This document shows, one piece after another, positions 51,708 to 63,916 of a DNA stretch of 64,000 nucleotides. The stretch spans positions 21,398,062 through 21,462,061 of the forward strand of contig CM055611.1 in assembly GCA_029379385.1 (NCBI GenBank). The letters are read 5' to 3'. The position numbers and the translations under genes are program-made. The notes beneath the pieces were generated by a model. That model worked only from the letters and a program-made list of their open reading frames with translations, made no database searches and was not told the origin of the DNA. This stretch comes from Quillaja saponaria (taxonomy: Eukaryota; Streptophyta; Magnoliopsida; Fabales; Quillajaceae). Numbering within the stretch: the stretch's first letter is position 1; each line of letters opens with the position of its first letter.

Positions 51708-54700
51708 TTATCCACAACACAGCTCGCTAGTAGCCTCTCTGTGGTTCTTCTTAATTGGGTAGATTCCAACTTTTTTCACCTTGCAGGTATCATGATCTCG
51801 ATCTGGATTCTGGGGTAATATTGTAAATGTGACATTGTGGTGACCATCACTGCAGCACCTTGGAAGAGAATAGCCTTCCCGATTCCAATAACTGCTCATC
51901 ATGATCACATGATCTTTTTCAAAGAATCTGTCTGTGCAGCTTTCAAAAAGAGGAAAACTCTCAAAGAAATGATCACCTTCGATTTCGCATTTGTGGTCAA
52001 GCTTATTCAGAGGTATTCTACCCTTAACATCAAAAACAACACATGTAACAAAACCCCATGAATGACCAATACCCCAGGTTGGAGGAATCCATTTGATAGT
52101 AAAGGAAGGTCCATTACTTTGATAAGGAAACCATTTTGGAATTTCACTTCCTGGAAGTATCACTTCAAAATTCAACATTTCATCGAGGCAGAACTTTAGT
52201 GCAAGCCATGCCTCTGTCATAACATTGCCATAAGCACAGAGATCCAAATCTAGGCAATTAGTAAAATCCATTCTGACAGTGTGACGGTATTGCTTCAGAT
52301 ATTTGGAATCAGATATTGTTGTTCTGGGACTTGACACTGTCGTCAGTGATCCACAGTCACTTGCAACCAAATACACTAGAGATGGTGGAAGCTCTGGTAA
52401 AGATTGTAGCCTTTTGGAATCGGACATGTCAAGCACACCCAAATTAGTAAGAAGTTTGATGCTTGCAGGTATGCTCACAATATTAGACCCACGTAGTGAT
52501 AATCTTTCTAATGATGACAAGCAGCCTATGTCATTGTGGATTTCAGACAAACTGCTGCAATTGTCCATCACTAGTTCTTTCATATAGCGCAAACCCGCTG
52601 AAACATGAGGGAATTTCACAATTTTGGGGCAATCAGAAATAAAAAGCTTCTTGAGACTGTTCAAATTACAAATACTTTCCGGAATGAACTCAAGGTTTAT
52701 GCAATTGCTCAAATTTAAACATTGAAGCCCATACAAAAGCTCTAGTGACGACGGTAGCTTTTTAACTTGCTGTCCCATCCAACCAAAGTTCCCTCCAATT
52801 CTCCATGGGATGCCACTTCTCCAGTCTTGAGCAACCACCAAGGTCGAGTCCCCCTTTAGATCTCAACTTACAATTGATGTTTGGAAGATCCTTAAGCAGT
52901 TCACTGGAAGCAAGACCCAGTGAAATCAGTTTAGGGGAGGCTTGTGATTGATGGGGAAACTTCCTCTATTGCCGTCATGCGCAAGTCTAATACATCTATA
53001 TTCGTTGATGTTACTGCTTGAAACTCCTTTAGTTTGCTACAACCAGAAAGATACACATATTTAAGATTTGGAGCCCGACAGAGATCGGGGATTCTAGTCA
53101 GGAATACAGAATTACTCAAGTCTATCTGTCTCAAATTTGGAAGGATGCTGTGACAGGAAGTAAAAAGAAACAAATTAAGATAATTCAAGCAATACGATTA
53201 ATATTGCACTTTCTGATTTGCACACATGCATATATTGAAGAGAAAACTACCAATAATACATACCTGAACTCCATCCCAAAGCTGTTCAAGATGGCTAAAA
53301 CGCAAATTAAGTTCGACGAGGTTCTCCATAGAAAGATGTAATGGCAATGATCTCCAAGGATACCCATGCCATTCGAAAAGCCTCAATCTATCAGAAACAA
53401 TTTCAAGACCTTCTGAAATATGGACTTTTGAGGAGTAGCTGCCATTATCATTACAGAAATCATAATCATAAAATTTGAGCAATCTTAGATTAAGCATCTT
53501 TGCGAAGGCTGTAGCACTTAAGTGCAACTCTTTGATTTTAGACATGTCTAAGGATATGCATTCCACTGCGTCCGTTCCCTAAGAAATCAATGGGTGTAAA
53601 TTAATTAATCACCTAATGAGGGCAACAAATATAAGTTGCACATGAATGCATATCTTGCATGCAATTTTGATACAAGACTTACTGCATTGTTCTTCAGTTT
53701 GACAGAAGAAAAAGAATATATACATATATTCTTTCATGTGCAATTTTAAATAAGACTTACAGTGTTGTTCTTCAAAATCTGGCAGACATCTTTAGGACGC
53801 CACAATCGACTGCGCTTTCCAGGCTCTATGGATTCTTGACAAACAATTTCTCTACCCATTTCCTTTATCAAATCATGCATCTCTACCATTTGACCGTCAT
53901 GCCAAATGGAAATATAACATAAATCAGTAAGACTGCGTATACTGATAATTGCAGAGTCACCTAGTAGTCCTATTAAATTAGTCATAAACTCATGTTTATT
54001 AAAGAAACATGCAATGTCAAGAAACACAGCCTGCTCTTTATCATCAAGTCCATAATAACTCAATTTCAGTACATCCTGAATTTTTTTGGGAGAAGTTTCA
54101 TCTAGTTTCTTCAAAGAACTTTCCCATTCTTCTTTACTTTTTCCATAAAGAAAGGAGCCCAAGACACTAAGAGCCAGTGAAATCCCACCACAATAAAACA
54201 CCATCCTCTTTGACAGCTCCGTAAATTCTTCCACGGGATTGTCCTGTTTAAAGGCATTCAAACTGAAGAGTTGAAGAGATTTTAGAAAATTCATTTTCTG
54301 AACCTCGTATATTTCATCAGCATACTTTACGAAAACAGTTCTATCTCTACTTGTCACCATAACTCTACTCCCTGGGCCAAAACAACAATCCCCTGAACCA
54401 AGTAAGTATTTTAGTTGACTTGAATCACCAACATCGTCAAAAACAACTAAAACCTCCTTACGGCGAAGCCTCTCATTCACAAAAGTTGTTCCTATATTGG
54501 GGATGCCAATGCGTAGATTTTTCTCCTCCAATAAAATAGAAAGATACTCATCTCGTACAGAATCTATTGTAGATTCTTTTACTTTTTTCTGTACATCTGC
54601 AACAAAGCAACAACTTTCAAATTGAGAAGAGAGCTTGGCAAATACAGCACCAGCAATGGTTGTTTTTCCTATTCCACCCATGCCCCAAATCCCCACAATT

Positions 54701-55545
54701 CGAATATTTGATGACCCGATCTGCAATAATGATTCAATTTCCTCAATGTGTTTGTCAATACCAACCAAGTCTTTGAAATCGAGACCACTTGGGGACATAA
54801 GATTCAATTTTAGCAAAATGTCTTGGACGACTTCCTCGACAAGTTGTGCCTCAGACCTAGCATATATGATATGAAAGAACAAACATAAGAGCCTCTCAAC
54901 AACGGGAAAAAGAGGGAAAATGTAAAGGCCTATAATTAAACACATTAATTAAACACATTAATACAAGTATTAAAGCATCAATATAATAAGACATATACAA
55001 GCCACTTACATAATATTCATTGAATTCCAACCAGAGAGATTGGTTGCTTCAGTCAAAGCAGCTTTCCACTTTTGGAGCTTGTCCATGTTGCCCTGAAATA
55101 TTAATCGCCAATGTTTGGCAAATAAAGCATAATTCCCACACTGCTTCCTGACGGTTGATGGATCTACATGATAGAAAATAGGTATAACAATCTGTCCGTT
55201 TTTGTTCTTGCATTCAACTATTTTCTCGAGTTCATCCAAACACCATCTTGAAGAAGAATAATTTTTGGAGAAAATGATAACAGACAGCTTTGATTGTTCT
55301 ATTGCTTCCAGAAGCGACGGGGAGATTTCATCCCCTCTGTCCAGTTCTTCATCATCTATGAAAGTTTGAATCTTTGTCCTACACAATGCAGCTTTAAGAT
55401 GACTGGTAAAATTGTTGCGAGTGTCTTCTCCTCTGAAACTAAGGAAGACGTCATACTTTTCTGGAAAAGTGCTGGAAAGAAGAGGAGGAGGCGCAGGTAG
55501 TCGAGGAGTAGTAGGTGTACGTAAACAAGACAACAAAGAACCCAT
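51708..55545 (-). pseudogene. TIR-NBS-LRR resistance gene copy 2; first three exons intact, LRR exon broken
   Basis: Exons 55010-55545 (TIR), 53761-54856 (NB-ARC), 53264-53578 (LRR linker) and about 51708-53147 (LRR plus C-JID). TIR: DVFLSFRGEDTRNNF, catalytic-type Glu105 in WCLDEL. NB-ARC: GMGGIGKTT, LVVFDDVGD, GSRVMVTSRDR, a weak GLPL (GGISLALSVLG) and an intact MHDLIKEMG. Exon 4 begins with a one-base gain at its first codons, and another C is gained near 52955. The frame from 52841 to 51708 is open through LRRs, the C-JID (LPGSEIPKWFPYQ) and the end. Without the indels it would be a normal TNL. If translated as read, the product ends soon after exon 3, giving a TIR-NB protein. This is the least damaged TNL in the window and the one most likely to be functional if the indels are artefacts. 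Confidence 0.87.
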
Positions 55546-55914
55546 TGTAATTATATAAAGAAAAAAACAGCTAGCACTCGTCCTTGTTAGCTAACAGTCT
55601 ATAAGAAATTCAGTTCTTTTGGGGGCGAAGGAAAAAATAAAAATTTCCCGGATCAATTGGGTCATCTCCAATACAGAGATTGCTCTCAAGGTCGTGGAAT
55701 TAAGCAATGTACAAGTCTTCTCCTTTGAGCTTTTTTCTCTCCTCCGATTCTCATTCATCCTAGATCATTATCTACAGAAAGTCAAGAAGTGGTCGGATCT
55801 TTGTCGAATAAAAAAAGAAAGGATTTTAGTCAAAAATTGAGTGTGGAAGCCCAACTTTAGACCTACTTACAAGTTACAAGAGCAAAATGAAAGTTCAATT
55901 TTCTGTGTTGATTT

Positions 55915-56160
55915 TCCAGGAAAAGGTCAGAAAATGAATGGAAAGAGAAGAAGTGGAAAGATTGCGTTTTATTTACGCTCTCAGTCTCAACTCCGTACTG
56001 TCGCTAAAGTGAAGGCATGGTGGCGGGGAAACGGGAGGAAAAGGGGAAGAAAAGGAAAAAACAATTTCGTAGTTACGAAATTAACGAAAATAATACACTA
56101 CTCAGGGAAGTGAATAGTGGTTCGTGGTATGTGACAGACTGACAGTACTAGAGCGACAAG
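55915..56160. repeat. Direct repeat, copy 1 (TNL upstream segment)
   Basis: Contains AAGAGAAGAAGTGGAAAGA, TGCGTTTTATTTACGCTC and CAACTCCGTACTGTCGCTAAA, then GGCATGGTGGCGGGGAAAC. It continues through ACTCAGGGAAGTGAA and ATGTGACAGACTGACA. All recur in order at 57468-57600 and 58501-58585, where a MITE splits them. Confidence 0.9.
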
Positions 56161-56479
56161 AGAAAGGAATTTTGTTACACAACTGTTCAATTTTCAATAT
56201 TTTTACTAATATAATAAGTTTTGTATTTAAAATAATTAAATAAGATATTCAAAATTTTTAAAAATTAATTTTAGCTCTCACATCACGAGTCACAAAACAC
56301 GATCAGACACGCTCAAGGACACATTTTATATTCAGTTAACATATTTTAAATGTAAAAAAATAATCATATAAAGGAAAAAGTGTCTATAGGGGAAAGGAAA
56401 AAATGAGCAGAAATGAAAAAAGTGAACACATCAAACATGAAAATTTAAAAAGTTAAATAGAGGAGAAAAATAAAAAATC

Positions 56480-57120
56480 ATAAACTCTAAATTAAAAATA
56501 TCATACCTCTAAAATTAAAAATTATCATACATTATAATTTAAAAATTATTACACACTTTAAATTTAAAATTTATCATACATTTTAAAATTTAAATATATC
56601 ATACACTATAATAAAATTATTATACATTTTAATATTTAAAATTCATGATTTTTGTTTTAAAAATTTTTAGTGTATGATATATTTAAATTTTAAATTGTTT
56701 GATGAATTTTAAATTTAAAGTGTATAATAAATTTTTAATTTTTAAATGTATGATAATTTTAAATATGATATTTTTAAATTTAAAAATTATCATTTTAATT
56801 TATAGTGTATGATAATTTAAAATTTTTAAATTTATAAAGTATGATATATTTAAATTTTAAATTGTATGATAAATTTTAAATTTAAAGATATAATAATTTT
56901 TAAATTTATAGTGTATGATATTTTTTATATTTAAATTTTATGATAGTTTTTAAATTTATAGTTTATAATTTTTTTAAATTTATAATAATTTTAAATTTAT
57001 AGTGTATGACATTTTTTATTATAGTGTATAATATGTTAAAATTTTGAAATGTATGATATTTTTTAAAATTAAAAGTGTAGATAATTTTTAATTTATATGA
57101 CATTTTTTTAATTTACAACA
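56480..57120. repeat. AT-rich palindromic minisatellite-like array
   Basis: The left part (about 56480-56650) repeats units like ATCATACA(C/T)TTTAAATTTAAAA. The right part (about 56660-57120) repeats the inverse, AAATTTA.AGTGTATGATAA. The whole is a large imperfect palindrome of about 20-30 bp units with the turn near 56650. No coding content. Confidence 0.75.
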
Positions 57121-57467
57121 TATAGTCTGAAACCTGATTTTGAAACAGGATTTCGAAAATCTATAGGATAGGCTCGTGGGCTGGTGATGTGGAGTTAGAA
57201 ACTGGATTTTCAAAATCTAGTTTAATTAAAATTATCTCATTTTGATAATTTAAGTACAAAACTTACTATATTAGGCAAAAATATTAAAATTAACCCTTGT
57301 GCCAAAATTCCTGAAAAGAAATATCCAAATATTTATTTAAAGAAAACTAGTTAAATTAAAATTGAAATTACCTAACAGGGTTAAGTAGGTGTGCTACCTG
57401 TTTAGTAAAAAACATGGGTGTACTACTTTTGCTAATTTTCTGAGTTCAATTCGTTCATTTTCTGTGT

Positions 57468-57600
57468 TGATTTTCAAGGAAAAGGCTAAGAAAATAAATG
57501 AAAAGAGAAGAAGTGGAAAGACTGCGTTTTATTTACGCTCAGAGTCTCAACTCCGTACTGTCGCTAAAGGAAGGCATGGTGGCGGGGAAACTGGAGACAA
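57468..57600. repeat. Direct repeat, copy 2 (TNL upstream segment), interrupted
   Basis: Second copy of the 55915-56045 sequence, with the same TTTTATTTACGCTC and CTCCGTACTGTCGCTAAA blocks. The continuation is displaced to 58501-58585 by the MITE. Confidence 0.9.
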
Positions 57601-57649
57601 ATAATAGGAAAAGGAAAAAAAATAAAAATAAATATTGAATTAACAAAAA

Positions 57650-58486
57650 GTGCAAATTACACCTATCATCTTAGAGGTTTGGAAAAACAACACTCACCTA
57701 AATTTTAAGAAAATATTACACTCCCCCTAAGCCTAACCTACTATGGTTAGATCTTATTTTAAATAATGAGCAAATTCACACATACCTTTCTTGGGATCTC
57801 ATGAAACAATAATCAGCTTCAAATTGTAGAAAAATCAACACTCTCCTTACTAGCTTAACCCACTAATAGTATACTAGAAGACTGTTAACTACTATTTTTC
57901 TTAAAAAAATTAAGAATTTTTTTTACTAAACAGCATATTTACAGGCTGTTTTAAATTTATTCATATTGTCGAAACAAGTATACATATACAACTTATATTA
58001 TTACTTTCGATAAGAAAAATGATATCAAAAAGTACAGTGAGATACACAATTATTTGACTATTTCTAAAATGGACATAAAATTATTTGCTAATTGTAAAAA
58101 AAAAAAAAAAAAAAAAGACCAACCCAAATATATATGCAATTAACCCTATGTTAGTGGGTTAGAAGGTTAGAGCCAAACTTCATCCCGATTTTGAAAAAAA
58201 AATTAATTTTAATCAAAATAGAAGATATATATTAGAATTCAACCAAATAAAAGTGTGTGTGTGTGTTTTTTTTTTTTGCATGATACAAAATAAAGTGTTT
58301 CATTTCTCATTCTTTTAAATAACTCATGTTACTCTTTATATATTTTCATTATAATTATTTAAAGTTAAGATCTAACCATGGTGGGTTAGTGGGTTAGGCA
58401 TAGGGGAGGGAGTGCTGATTTTCTTAAAGTTTGGGGCTCAGAGTTGTTTCTCCAAACCGCAACGGAGGTAGGTGTAATTTTCTTTG
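57650..58486. mobile_element. MITE with about 115 bp terminal inverted repeats and 7 bp target duplication
   Basis: The left arm (57650-57765) and right arm (58370-58486) are inverted copies sharing AAATTACACCT, GGTTTGGA, TTTAAG.AAAAT, and a GG(T/G)TTAG.C pattern ending in TAAGATCTAACCAT. It is flanked by ACAAAAA at 57643-57649 and 58487-58493. The related segment at about 56085-56100 is an unfilled counterpart. The centre is AT-rich and codes for nothing visible. Superfamily (hAT or Mutator) is undecided because the duplication could be 7 to 9 bp. Confidence 0.82.
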
Positions 58487-58521
58487 ACAAAAATAATATA
58501 TTACTCAGGAAAGTGAAGAGT

Positions 58522-58556
58522 GGTTCATGGTTCATGGTTCATGGTTCATGGTTCAT
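58522..58556. repeat. Five copies of GGTTCAT
   Basis: Perfect 7-base tandem repeat at a site where the paralogous segment (about 56118) has a single GGTTCGT, so it is a local expansion in this copy. Confidence 0.9.
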
Positions 58557-59780
58557 TGTATGTGACAAACCGACAATACTGGAGTGAAGAGAAATATTCC
58601 ATGCATTTTTTTGGAGAAAATTAGTTAAATTGAAATTGAAATTACCTAACAAAGTTAAATTTGTCTTAAGTAGATGTGCTACCTTAAGTAAAACCAAAAA
58701 ATAAAAAAATAAGAGTACTAACTTCATTAATTTTATGAGTTCGAATCTCTTTAAAAAAAATATCATGGGATATACGAGTCACTAATCCCTAAATAATTTA
58801 TATAAATTTATAATATATCACAAAAACATAAGAAATAGAGATTAATGTATTTTTTTCATCCAACAATTCATTCTAATTCGTTTTCGTGATATATTGCGCG
58901 TGAATCGTATTTATTATATTTATATATATGTTCATCAATAATTGATATACATATTAACAAATTATAGTTAATAAAAAAATAATACATCACCTTAATAACA
59001 TTAAACAAAAAGATAAATAGAATAAAAAAGTAATTCATAATATAAACATATAATTTTTAATAAAAAAAATTATAAAGATGGAAAAAGAATTCACAACAAT
59101 TATTATCAGAAGAACCATATTCTAATTTTATTTTTTTTAATTCATGGAATTTTCTTAAATTTAAATTTATAAAAATGAGAGGAATTAAAAAATAGTATAA
59201 TTATTTGTAACTTATTAAATAAAAAAATATTAAGAAATTCAATCTTAATTATTATGATATATAGTTATCAACAAATTATAGATTTATTAATATTACAAAT
59301 GAATTAAGACAAAAAAATCAATAGTCATAAAACTAATTAGAATTCTATTAATATTAAATAATAAAATTAATAAAAAATTATTTATTTAATATAAAATAAC
59401 AACTAAAAAATATTTACATAAAAAATAGAAAATTCATAAGAACATCTAAGAAAATATAATTTCTTCCAAGCAAACCACTTTTATATTTAAAGAAATTCTC
59501 AAAATAAAACCAAAACTGAAAACAAACAAAAAAACACTTTATTAAAGGGAGGGAGAGTTGATGCTTATGGTGTAAGTTAAGGACAAGTTTGGTTTAACTT
59601 TTCGTTTGCTTGTCAAACGTCCAGCCTAAACTCCAGTTTACTAGCCCAAAAGTGAGCCTAAGTTCCAGGCAAACACAAAATGGGCCCAAACCTCTATTCA
59701 ATTCAAAATGGCCAATGGCGATTTGGATGGCAAATCAAACTGACACTTGAGTATAATTAACTCCATTAAATGGACTTCAC

Positions 59781-61950
59781 ACACTAACCCATGTAAAGAA
59801 GTTCTCACTTACTTCCCAAAAGAATTTCAGCTATTCCACTCAATTCAATCAAGGAAAGTAGATTAGTAATTAACAATCCATCAAATCTCTCAACAATACC
59901 CTCTAGGGATCTTCTCGCCTTCTTCCTCCATTCATTATAGATAATATTTTTACCAGACAAACTCTACAAATTATTCAAAACAAGGGCCATTGCTATGGTG
60001 CGAATGGGCCAATGTTCACAGTCCGTGCGATTTAAGCACGCAGGCACATGTAGGTACAAAACCTAAAATTCAATGCCTCTAACCCATGATTTGGTGTGGG
60101 ACAAATTATGCAAATCATCAATGCATAAAGATTGACATTATTAACTTTAAGGCTTGGCAATTATGTTTTGAGGACTACCGGTTTGCAATTATATTATTTT
60201 GAATTTCATTTGCCCAATAAAAAAAATAAAAAAAAGATTTCTTCCACTCCAATTTCAATCATGGACAGTAGCAGAGCACAATCAATCAAATTGTACCCTA
60301 ATGCCCTACTGGAGACTTTGCAGCTTTCCTCCATTCATTGTAGATAATATGCTTACCAGACATAATAGGTAAAGTATTCAAAACAAATCTCTTCGAAGTA
60401 CATCTCATTTAAAGACATCAATTACGAGGCGTGTACATTTTTTTAGATACTTTAGTAGACAATCTAATTTTTATTTTATAAAGTGCTTGGAATTAAATAA
60501 AATTTTCATAAAACTTGATTGAGAGAATTCAAATTCAATTCTTGTAAATAATATTTATTTAGAGATTGTATCCATCTTTTTAAATATAATACAATTGTTA
60601 TTTTTATATATTGTTTCTCATCTATTATTTTCATGCACAAATTTGTTCTTCACAATTTTCTTCATAAAACATAACCAATGTAGGATTTCTTTTACCAGAA
60701 ATTTTGTGAAAGAATAATAAAACTCTAGGTTGGATGACAATTTGTAATACTATGCCAAAGAGAGCAGGTGGTTTCACCACTATTGCACTAAACACTTTTA
60801 ACAATGGATTTATAGAGTCATATCACAGTTATTATTTTTTGCAGTTACAGACTTAACAGTAATAAAATCACTGACCGGTTAGCTTGATTTGATATTAATG
60901 ATTATGGAAAGAGAAATCAATATTTTAAGATAATGATAGATAAATAAAAATTATTATTTTGAGACGTCAAATATTATTATCTAATTAGTGTACCTTATTT
61001 TATCAAAATTAATAAGATTCTAACATATATGTATCTCTTAAGTTTTCTCCATCCAAATTTGCATAAAGACATAATAATTATCAATTATCATATAAAAAGT
61101 TATATTTAAAAGTGGCGCTGCGAAGCTTAATTGCAAGTTTGCAACATCCATATAAAGGAAAATATATAATCACCATAGTTTGTACGATCTCATGTCCACT
61201 AACACAATCTAGACGAGAAAGCTAGCTATTACTAATACTGGAGCTGGTAGAAGCCGTAAATGAAGCTTTTTTTTTTTTTTGATGAGACATAATATATTAA
61301 ACTTGGCACAAACCAGAGATGCTTGAACAAACATTAACTTCTGACTCGTGTGGGTGGTAATTGGTCAATCACCAAGCTTGAGCTTTTTCTTGTTCTCTTT
61401 ATTTATTAACTTTTGTTTGAGAAGAGACATGCCAATTTAAAGCTTTGAATATTTGACTTAGGGTACATGCATGAGCACTTTGCACAGTGAGACATTTCTG
61501 GTTTGAATTATCCACGCTTTACTTTTTATTTATTCAAACCTGTATAACAAATAATATACTTATTAAAAAAAAAAGAAGAGAAAGAATATAACTAATCGGA
61601 ATTAGTACATCTATACAGTCTAATTCCCTACAGCAACTACAGAATTATGTGTGATAACATTGCATCAGAACAAACAACAAACAACAACAACAAACATTAA
61701 TCACTATCAGGTGGAATCTTGGAAATAAGATTGTCAACGCCGAAAATGATGGTCATTCACACTTTAGCTCTGCCATGGATAATTCCTTGATAGGTGCACC
61801 AAGTGTGACCTGCATTAATTTGTTTAAACAATGTAATAAAGACCTCTACTTGGTAAAATGAGAGAAAAGACACCTGCAAAGAATTAATAATCCTGAAAAG
61901 AAAAGAGAAAAACAGATCTTAGAATTAATAGTACTTACTGGACAATGAAA
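59781..61950. repeat. TNL 3'-flank module, copy 3, with internal repeat
   Basis: Non-coding. 59785-59990 matches 50385-50600 and 32920-33110. A second, more diverged copy of the same block lies at about 60240-60425. 60660-60860 matches 50690-50840. 61590-61840 matches the blocks near 34080-34320 and 50850-51100. No gene is supported. Confidence 0.65.
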
Positions 61951-61984
61951 TGATCAGTGTATTTTCTTCTACAAATATCACAAC

Positions 61985-62135
61985 TGCAATGTTCTATTTC
62001 TGACCAATCATTTCGTCTTATTCCACAAACGTTTGTCACAACAACCAAGTATAACTTCCACTTCGGATGCCATTCAAATTTAACTTGTCTTGGACAACTC
62101 TGTTGATTATTTCGATGTCGACCTATCGTATAGAA
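61985..62135 (-). pseudogene. Relic of the 5' end of a TNL NB-ARC exon
   Basis: The plus-strand sequence ACAAACGTTTGTCACAACAACCAAG and GTCTTGGACAACTCTGTTGA, up to GACCTATCG, lines up with the start of exon 2 of the two TNLs (54700-54860 and 38560-38670), including the acceptor region. The frame is lost and the P-loop is absent. It lies downstream of TNL copy 3, so it comes from a further, mostly deleted copy. Confidence 0.55.
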
Positions 62136-62378
62136 AAGAAATCATAAGAGCTATTAGTGGGTCAACCGAATCTTGTACGATTAGAACATATTTAATATTT
62201 AATTAAAAAAGAAAGAAAAGAGAATGTGGACCATGTAGAGCTGAAAGAAGAGGAGAAAAATTGGTAAAGAAAATTAAAAGTAATTGTACTTACTGGCAAT
62301 GAAATAAGACTGTTCTTTCTTCACACACAAGTAGCACAGCTGAAACTACTAATAAGATGAATAAAGAAAGCATTCCAA

Positions 62379-63916
62379 TTAACCTGTACTCCTGAAACTT
62401 GACACAATCGTGAGGGATCGGCAGTGACTTGTCCCCAAATACACTAGGGATGGTAGAAGAACAGGCAAAGAACGGAGCATTTCCGAATGTGACGAGTAAA
62501 GCACAGCCAAATTACTAAGAAGTCTGATGCCTGAAGGCATTCCTGCTATATTACTGCCACATAGTGATAGATATCTTAATGATGACAAACAAGCGATATC
62601 ATTGGGGATTTCTCACAAACTGCTGCAATAATCCATCACTAGTTCTTCCAAGGAGTGCAAACCCGATGAAATGGCAGGGAATATCACAATTTTGGGGCAG
62701 TAGGAATATTTCAAGATACTTGAGAAAGTTCAGATTGCAAATGCTGCTTGGAATGAACTCAAGATCTTTGCAATTCCACATAAAACAAATATTCAAGACC
62801 AATCAACCGATCGATTGATGATGGTAACTCCTTAATTGCTGTCCCATCTAACCAAAGTCCCCTCAAATTTTCCATAGGCTCCAAAATCTCAGGCAATTTC
62901 TCTAGTCTCGAGCAACCACTGAGCCTGAGCTCGTGGAGAGATTTCAACTTAACAAATGCTGCTCGTGAGGTTTGTAAGTGACTCACAGTAAGAAAGATCC
63001 AGCTTAGACAGTTTGGTTAAAGTCGCCACCGAAGAGGGCACTTCCACTATCGCCGTCTTGCATAAGTCTAATACATCTAGATTCGTAGATGTCACTGGAA
63101 ACTCCTTAAGTTTGCTACAACCAGAAAGATTCACATATTGAAGATTTGGGGCCCGACTGAGATTTGGAATTCCGGTGAGATGCTTGGAATAACGCAAGTT
63201 TATTGTTCTTAAATTTGGAAGGTACTGCCACAACAAAGTTTAAGTTAAAATACACTTTCCAAATCTGTTATTCTTTTTCTTAAAACACACTTCTGGACCA
63301 AAATGATTTTGAACGAATTCCTTCTATTTTAACATAACTGAGTCCGAAACCGCACTCCCAGTTTCAGTCTTCTACACCTTCCTCATGTTTTCAGTGTTTT
63401 CAGTTCTGTTAAATTATTTTGGTCCAAACAATAAGGTAGTGTTTTGAGAAAATAAAATAGTTCTATATTGAAGAGGAAACATTATGTGTTATTTCTTTTT
63501 ACTCCAAAAAGAAATAACACAAAATTTAAGGTAGCCCGAGCAATAGAATTAAAATCAGACTTTCTGATTTGCACACACGTATATATTGAAGATAAAACTA
63601 TTACCTGAACTCCATCCCAAAGTTGATCGACATGGCTACCCCTCATAACAAGTTCGACTAGGTTCTCCGGACAAAAATGTACTGGCATATATCTAGAAGG
63701 ATATCCATCCCAATGAAAAAGCCTCAGTTTATCAGAAACACTTCCAATACCGTGTGAAATTTTCACTTCTGATGAATATATGCCATTGCTGAAGGGACCA
63801 GAATTATAAAATTTGAGGAATCTTAGATTAGGCATCCTAGCAAAGGCAGCATCACTTAAGTGCACCTCTTTGAATTTATACATGTCGAGGGATATGCATT
63901 CCACTGCGTCCGTCCC
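62379..63916 (-). pseudogene. TIR-NBS-LRR copy 3, partial at the window edge, LRR exon broken
   Basis: Two exons are visible. 63605-63916 (GTDAVECISLDM ... LWDGVQ, 104 codons, phase 0) is intact, with an acceptor before it, so TIR and NB-ARC exons should lie beyond 64000. The next exon starts at 63224 (YLPNLRTINLRYSKHL) and shows LRRs in at least three successive frames: the first to about 62950, then [17 protein letters not shown], then [14 protein letters not shown], then SSLRYLSLCGSNI. Frame breaks lie near 62955, 62785 and 62600. The post-LRR C-JID domain of the other copies is missing after about 62379. Clearly non-functional as read; its damage is heavier than in copy 2. Confidence 0.82.

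Larger units (their letters stand above)
55546..59780. other. Upstream region of TNL copy 2, with duplicated segments and insertions
   Basis: No gene. It holds a pair of direct repeats, an AT-rich palindromic array, a MITE and a short 7-base repeat, each listed separately. 58600-59780 is plain AT-rich DNA. Confidence 0.6.

Noticed and set aside
56480..57120. CRISPR-like array
   Set aside because: The units are degenerate, lack unique spacers and switch orientation, and the genome is a plant nuclear one.
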